64,000 nucleotides of DNA from Clostridia bacterium (GTDB lineage: Bacteria; Bacillota; Clostridia; Christensenellales; Pumilibacteraceae): NCBI GenBank assembly GCA_022791915.1, contig JAAWAB010000004.1, positions 62,001 to 126,000 of the forward strand, in the 5' to 3' direction. The notes under the pieces are model-generated. The model was not told where the DNA came from. It searched no databases and worked only from the letters and a program-made list of their open reading frames with translations. This document shows positions 60,410 to 64,000 of the stretch, piece after piece; the first letter of the stretch is position 1, and each line of letters opens with the position of its first letter. Both the position numbers and the translations under genes were made by a program.

Positions 60410-60895
60410 ATGGCAAATATCAGTGATTTAATCGAAGCGTTCTTGCTTAATACGTTGGGGGAAGACGATTCTCTCAACATCAGTCGCAACGAACTTGCCA
60501 GTTATTTTTCGTGTGCGCCCAGTCAAATCAATTATGTATTGAGTACACGGTTTACGCCCGAGCGCGGGTATGTAATCGAATCTCGTCGCGGGGGCGGTGG
60601 GTCGATTACGGTGGTGCGTTTGAGTCAGCCGCCGCACGAAATGCTCGAAGAACTGATTGGGCAAACGATTGCCGACGGATTGAGTTATCAGCGCGCTTGT
60701 CAGATTATCGACAGAATGGAAGCCGAAGAAATGCTGGACGAGAGAGAAGCATTGATAATGAAAACGGTGTTGAGCGATAAGGCGCTCATTGCCCCTTCTG
60801 TGGCAAAGGACGGTTTGCGGGCGGGAATCATGAAGTCGGTGCTCACGCAGCTCTTAAAGTCGAATGACGACGGCATACCGCCTAAAAAGCGGTGA
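60410..60895 (+). CDS. ctsR: transcriptional repressor CtsR
   Basis: Class III heat-shock repressor of 161 residues. The N-terminal winged helix has ISRNELASYFSCAPSQINYVLSTRFT and the wing with the tetraglycine loop RRGGGGSI that senses temperature; the C-terminal domain has SYQRACQIIDRMEAEEMLDEREA. It is released from DNA at high temperature and removed with the help of McsB. AAAGGAGGAGG precedes the ATG, an unusually strong site. Operator at 60315-60338. Confidence 0.97.
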   Translation: MANISDLIEAFLLNTLGEDDSLNISRNELASYFSCAPSQINYVLSTRFTPERGYVIESRRGGGGSITVVRLSQPPHEMLEELIGQTIADGLSYQRACQIIDRMEAEEMLDEREALIMKTVLSDKALIAPSVAKDGLRAGIMKSVLTQLLKSNDDGIPPKKR

Positions 60896-60945
60896 GAATG
60901 ATATAAAGAGTGCGAGCCGAAAACGATAAAGGAGAACATCGTAAT

Positions 60946-61428
60946 ATGTTATGTGACGAGTGCGGGAAGCGGGAAGCGACCTATCATTCCATAAAAAAGA
61001 TAAACGGAGAAACAACCGAACGCCACTTGTGTTCCGAGTGTCAGAAAAAGCTCGGTAGCGGATTTATGAAAATGTCGGGATTGAACAACCTGTTCGGTAC
61101 ATTGAGCGGATTTTTCGACGAACCGCGTTTGCAAAAACGGGAAGAATATATTTGTTCTGCCTGTGGAACGACAGGAAATGAATTTTTGCACAGCGGTTTT
61201 GTGGGGTGTTCGGAGTGCTATAAAGAGTTTGCGCCTCTTATTATGCCTGTCATAAAACGCATGCAGGGGGACGTCAGTCATGTGGGAAAGGTTCCGCTTG
61301 GTGTGGAAAACAGCGTAAGTGCCGAATACGAGCGTCTTAAAAAGGAACTGGATAAAGCAATTGAACTGGAAGAATACGAACAGGCGTCGATTATACGCGA
61401 CAGAATGCGCCAGTTGAAGGAGGAATAG
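60946..61428 (+). CDS. mcsA: protein-arginine kinase activator McsA
   Basis: A 160-residue protein that activates McsB. Four zinc-type CxxC motifs are visible (CDECGK, CSECQK, CSACGT, CSECYK) and the C-terminus has a UVR motif (EYERLKKELDKAIELEEYEQA, positions about 134-155). The ATG at 60946 has AAAGGAG 12 nt upstream. It lies 3 bp before mcsB, the normal gene order. Confidence 0.95.
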   Translation: MLCDECGKREATYHSIKKINGETTERHLCSECQKKLGSGFMKMSGLNNLFGTLSGFFDEPRLQKREEYICSACGTTGNEFLHSGFVGCSECYKEFAPLIMPVIKRMQGDVSHVGKVPLGVENSVSAEYERLKKELDKAIELEEYEQASIIRDRMRQLKEE

Positions 61429-61431
61429 AAG

Positions 61432-62475
61432 ATGTCGGGAAACGAATCGGACGTTGTGGTAACCAGTCGCGTGCGGTTGGCGCGTAATATAGAAGGATTG
61501 CCGTATCCGCATAAACTTAACGACGACCGCGCGTTGGTGATTGCCAAAAAGGTGTATGAAGCCGTAAGCAGACAAAAACCCGATCGTGGCGACGGCGAAT
61601 ATAAAGATACGGGCTATGCGTTGTATCGTATGGAGTCTATCAGTGATATTGACGGCGGCGTGTTGCGTGAAAAACATTTAATCAGTGCCGATTTGCTGGA
61701 AAATCGGAAATACGGCGCGGCGATTATCAACGAAAGCGAAACGGTCAGTATCATGGTGGGTGAAGAAGATCATATTCGCGAGCAATGTATTTTGCAGGGT
61801 TTTGCGTTGCCCGAAGCGTATAAACGGGTAAATGCGGTAGACGACGAGATTTCCCGTGCCGTAAAGTTTGCGTATGACCCCAAGTTGGGATATCTTACAA
61901 GTTGCCCCACCAATATCGGTACGGGCATGCGGGCGTCCGCCATGATGTTTTTGCCCGGATTGAGTATTACGCATAATTTGGAAAAGTGTGTGGGCGCCGT
62001 TGCGCGACTGAATATGACCATTCGCGGCGTATACGGTGAAGGAAGTGAAGCGGACGGATACTTGTATCAGATTTCCAATCAGAAAACACTGGGCGTATCC
62101 GAACAGGAAATTTTGGCGTCTGTGCAGGCGTCGATAGGGCATATAGCCGAAGCAGAGTTGCAGGCAAGGCGGCAACTCTATCAGGCAAACGAAACCGAAT
62201 TGCGTGACCGTATTATGCGTTCGTACGGTGTGCTTACCAATGCGTATACACTGGACAGCAAAGAATTTATGGATTTGCTTGCCATGGTGAAGTTGGGTGC
62301 GTATTATGACCTGATAAAGGTATCGGATGCGCAAAGGTTGGAAAAACTTGTATCGGACGGGCAGCCTGCCAATATACTCAATTTAAGCGGAAAGAAATTG
62401 CAGGAAGAAGGGCGCGATATTTTCCGCGCCGCATACGTGGCAAAAACGCTGAAAAGCATTGCTAAACGTGCCTAA
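61432..62475 (+). CDS. mcsB: protein arginine kinase McsB
   Basis: A 347-residue phosphagen-kinase-fold enzyme that phosphorylates arginines, marking proteins for ClpCP. Signatures: VVVTSRVRLARNIEGLPYPH, the catalytic CPTNIGTGMRAS and REQCILQGF region, and RGVYGEGSEADGYLYQISNQ. The pArg-binding and C-terminal parts are complete. Partners McsA, CtsR and ClpC flank it. Confidence 0.96.
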   Translation: MSGNESDVVVTSRVRLARNIEGLPYPHKLNDDRALVIAKKVYEAVSRQKPDRGDGEYKDTGYALYRMESISDIDGGVLREKHLISADLLENRKYGAAIINESETVSIMVGEEDHIREQCILQGFALPEAYKRVNAVDDEISRAVKFAYDPKLGYLTSCPTNIGTGMRASAMMFLPGLSITHNLEKCVGAVARLNMTIRGVYGEGSEADGYLYQISNQKTLGVSEQEILASVQASIGHIAEAELQARRQLYQANETELRDRIMRSYGVLTNAYTLDSKEFMDLLAMVKLGAYYDLIKVSDAQRLEKLVSDGQPANILNLSGKKLQEEGRDIFRAAYVAKTLKSIAKRA

Positions 62476-62563
62476 ATGCAGTAAGTATGCCACGCATAGT
62501 ACTAAATTTATATAAACGTACGCCGTTTTGGCGTAAAAATCGAATCAAGTGAGGTGAATTTAT

Positions 62564-64000
62564 ATGACGTTTCCCGTATCGGAAAATATGAATCAAGCAG
62601 TCGAATACGCGCATAATATTGCGCTGGAATACAGTAATCCCGTAATCGGTACGGAGCACATGCTGTACGGATTGTTAAAAGTGGAAGATAGTCTGGCGGG
62701 GCAACTTCTCCGTCGGGGCGGTTTGCAAGCGTCGGTACTCGAACGGATTTTTTCCGAATCGGAGCATGTATCGGGAGTATCCGACGTTGACTTGACCCCG
62801 CGTGTCAAGCAGACGTTTATGATTGCGCAACGATTGTCGCAAAGTCGCGGCGGTTCGTTTGTGGGAACCGAACACTTTTTGTATTGCATGTTGCAGGACC
62901 CTACGTCGTTTGCGTATTCCATTTTAACGAATGCGGGTGTGGATATTGCGCGCGTGGTGGAAAAATTGGAATCGGCAATCGGCGGTAATGAGTCGCGTAT
63001 GGGGGGAACGGCCGAAAAAGGCTCGACTTCGTTGCCGGCGCAGCTTTCGGATTTGGGTATTGATTTAACCCAACGCGCCCGCGAGCATAAAATCGACCCG
63101 ATTATCGGACGCAAGGAAGAAATCGAACGGATTATACAGATTTTGTGCCGTAAAACAAAAAATAATCCCGTGCTAATCGGGGAGCCGGGCGTGGGTAAGA
63201 GCGCCGTGGTGGAAGGGTTGAGCAAAGCGATTGTGGAAGGAAACGTGCCCGAACTGCTCAAAGACAAAATCGTTTTCAGTCTTGACCTCGGGTCTTTGAT
63301 GGCGGGAACGAAGTATCGCGGTGCGCTCGAAGAAAAGTTGAAAACGGCAATCGACCTTATCAAGTCGCAACAAAATATTATTGTGTTTATCGATGAATTG
63401 CACACGCTGGCGCAGGCGGGTAGCAAGGAAGGAGAAGTTTCGCCTGCCGATATTCTCAAACCGTATCTTGCCCGTGGCGAATTGCAGACAATCGGCGCAA
63501 CGACAACCGACGAATACCGTAAATTTATTGAAACGGATAAAGCGCTCGAACGGAGATTCCAGCCGATTATCGTGGCGCCGCCCGGAGTGGACGAAACAAT
63601 CGAAATCCTTCGCGGGTTGCGAGATAATTACGAGGCTTTCCACAAAGTGAAAGTTTCCGACGAAGCATTGGTTGCGGCGGCAAAATTGAGCGACCGCTAT
63701 ATTATGGATAGATTTTTGCCCGATAAAGCGATTGACTTAATCGACGAGGCGATGAGTAAAGCCAAAGTGAACGGAAACACCGTTCCCGAAGGCGTGAAAG
63801 AGTTGGAAGAAGAAGTGCGTCGTCTTGACCGTCAGAAGCAGGAGGCGCTCAATCACGAGGATTATAAAAAGGCGGGAGAGTTGCGCGATAAACGTAAGGA
63901 AGTTGAGGCAAAAATCGAAGAACTTAAACTGGGGTGGAGCAAAAGAACGGAGAGCGGCGGTGTAATCGGTCCCGACGAAATCGCCGAAGTAGTCAGCAAG
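62564..64000 (+). CDS. clpC: ATP-dependent Clp protease ATP-binding subunit ClpC (5' part; runs past the window)
   Basis: The first 479 codons of a Hsp100 unfoldase that feeds ClpP. Two N-terminal Clp repeats (about 1-145) that bind arginine-phosphorylated proteins, the first AAA+ domain with Walker A GEPGVGKS (about 205-212) and Walker B VFIDELH, and the middle coiled-coil with a UVR motif (RRLDRQKQEALNHEDYKKA, about 422-445) that distinguishes ClpC from ClpB. GAGGTG precedes the ATG. The second AAA+ domain lies beyond the window. A 6-bp hairpin (62519-62535) precedes it. Confidence 0.96.
   Translation, partial: MTFPVSENMNQAVEYAHNIALEYSNPVIGTEHMLYGLLKVEDSLAGQLLRRGGLQASVLERIFSESEHVSGVSDVDLTPRVKQTFMIAQRLSQSRGGSFVGTEHFLYCMLQDPTSFAYSILTNAGVDIARVVEKLESAIGGNESRMGGTAEKGSTSLPAQLSDLGIDLTQRAREHKIDPIIGRKEEIERIIQILCRKTKNNPVLIGEPGVGKSAVVEGLSKAIVEGNVPELLKDKIVFSLDLGSLMAGTKYRGALEEKLKTAIDLIKSQQNIIVFIDELHTLAQAGSKEGEVSPADILKPYLARGELQTIGATTTDEYRKFIETDKALERRFQPIIVAPPGVDETIEILRGLRDNYEAFHKVKVSDEALVAAAKLSDRYIMDRFLPDKAIDLIDEAMSKAKVNGNTVPEGVKELEEEVRRLDRQKQEALNHEDYKKAGELRDKRKEVEAKIEELKLGWSKRTESGGVIGPDEIAEVVSK

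Noticed and set aside
62519-62535. Hairpin between mcsB and clpC as a terminator
   Set aside because: Only 6 bp with A and not T after it in the sense direction; more likely a processing or stability element, and clpC belongs to the same operon.
1-64000. tRNA or rRNA genes, CRISPR arrays, insertion sequences, prophage or attachment sites
   Set aside because: I looked for conserved tRNA T-arm patterns, regular repeats and spacers, transposase or integrase motifs and found none.

Overview
The window looks like a chromosomal piece of an anaerobic Gram-positive bacterium of the class Clostridia (Bacillota). Supporting evidence is a CtsR-McsA-McsB-ClpC heat-shock operon, a complete six-subunit Rnf complex in clostridial order (C-D-G-E-A-B), an NfnAB-type transhydrogenase pair, AGGAGG-type ribosome binding sites, sigma-A promoters and an FMN riboswitch before ribU. 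Base composition is intermediate (about half G+C by eye). An uncultured gut lineage near Christensenellales would fit, but that placement is inference. I saw no rRNA, tRNA, CRISPR array, insertion sequence or prophage.

Layout. 1-9646 is one dense plus-strand housekeeping run: the end of ApbE, a NusG-domain-II protein, a Gx-type membrane protein, several PLP enzymes, TyrS, YigZ, ComF, a PucR-type regulator and malic enzyme. 10010-25040 is a glycan-use locus: three secreted or anchored proteins with LamG-like modules (one carrying a clan GH-A hydrolase), a sugar ABC importer without its ATPase, a GH42 beta-galactosidase, a GntR/LacI-type regulator and a discoidin-like lipoprotein. 25054-28311 holds two small unknown proteins, an intracellular-type subtilase, a NifS-like enzyme and a DUF3343 protein. 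28419-33021 is a minus-strand operon of two Gfo/Idh/MocA oxidoreductases, a ThuA-like protein and two TIM-barrel isomerase-like proteins, divergent from an AraC regulator. 33993-47411 is core biology: Nth, NfnA/NfnB, Obg, a NadD-YqeK-RsfS fusion, RibU, an unknown repeat/coiled-coil protein, TsaE-YhbY-TsaB-RimI, a hydrolase, a membrane-anchored MurF and an SDR. 47478-51026 (minus) is a giant one-pass surface protein. 51313-58652 has two half-size TauE proteins and the Rnf operon with a flavin-motif lipoprotein. 58892-64000 has a MATE exporter and the CtsR regulon, cut off inside ClpC.

How parts fit. Flavin is a recurring theme: RibU under FMN control imports riboflavin, ApbE is the family that attaches FMN covalently, and RnfD, RnfG and the Rnf-linked lipoprotein carry S/T-G-A/V-T attachment-type motifs. 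NfnAB and Rnf together would balance NADH, NADPH and ferredoxin. The sugar locus and the oxidoreductase operon together suggest capture, import and unusual (possibly 3-keto) breakdown of glycosides.

Most unusual features: two long G tracts of the same context in two surface-protein genes of one locus, one of which (8 G) puts a signal peptide out of frame; a single-gene NadD-YqeK-RsfS fusion; an RnfG with two FMN-type domains; an unknown protein with repeated ETADAML-type motifs and a histone-like tail; and two adjacent genes whose promoters predict leaderless mRNAs.
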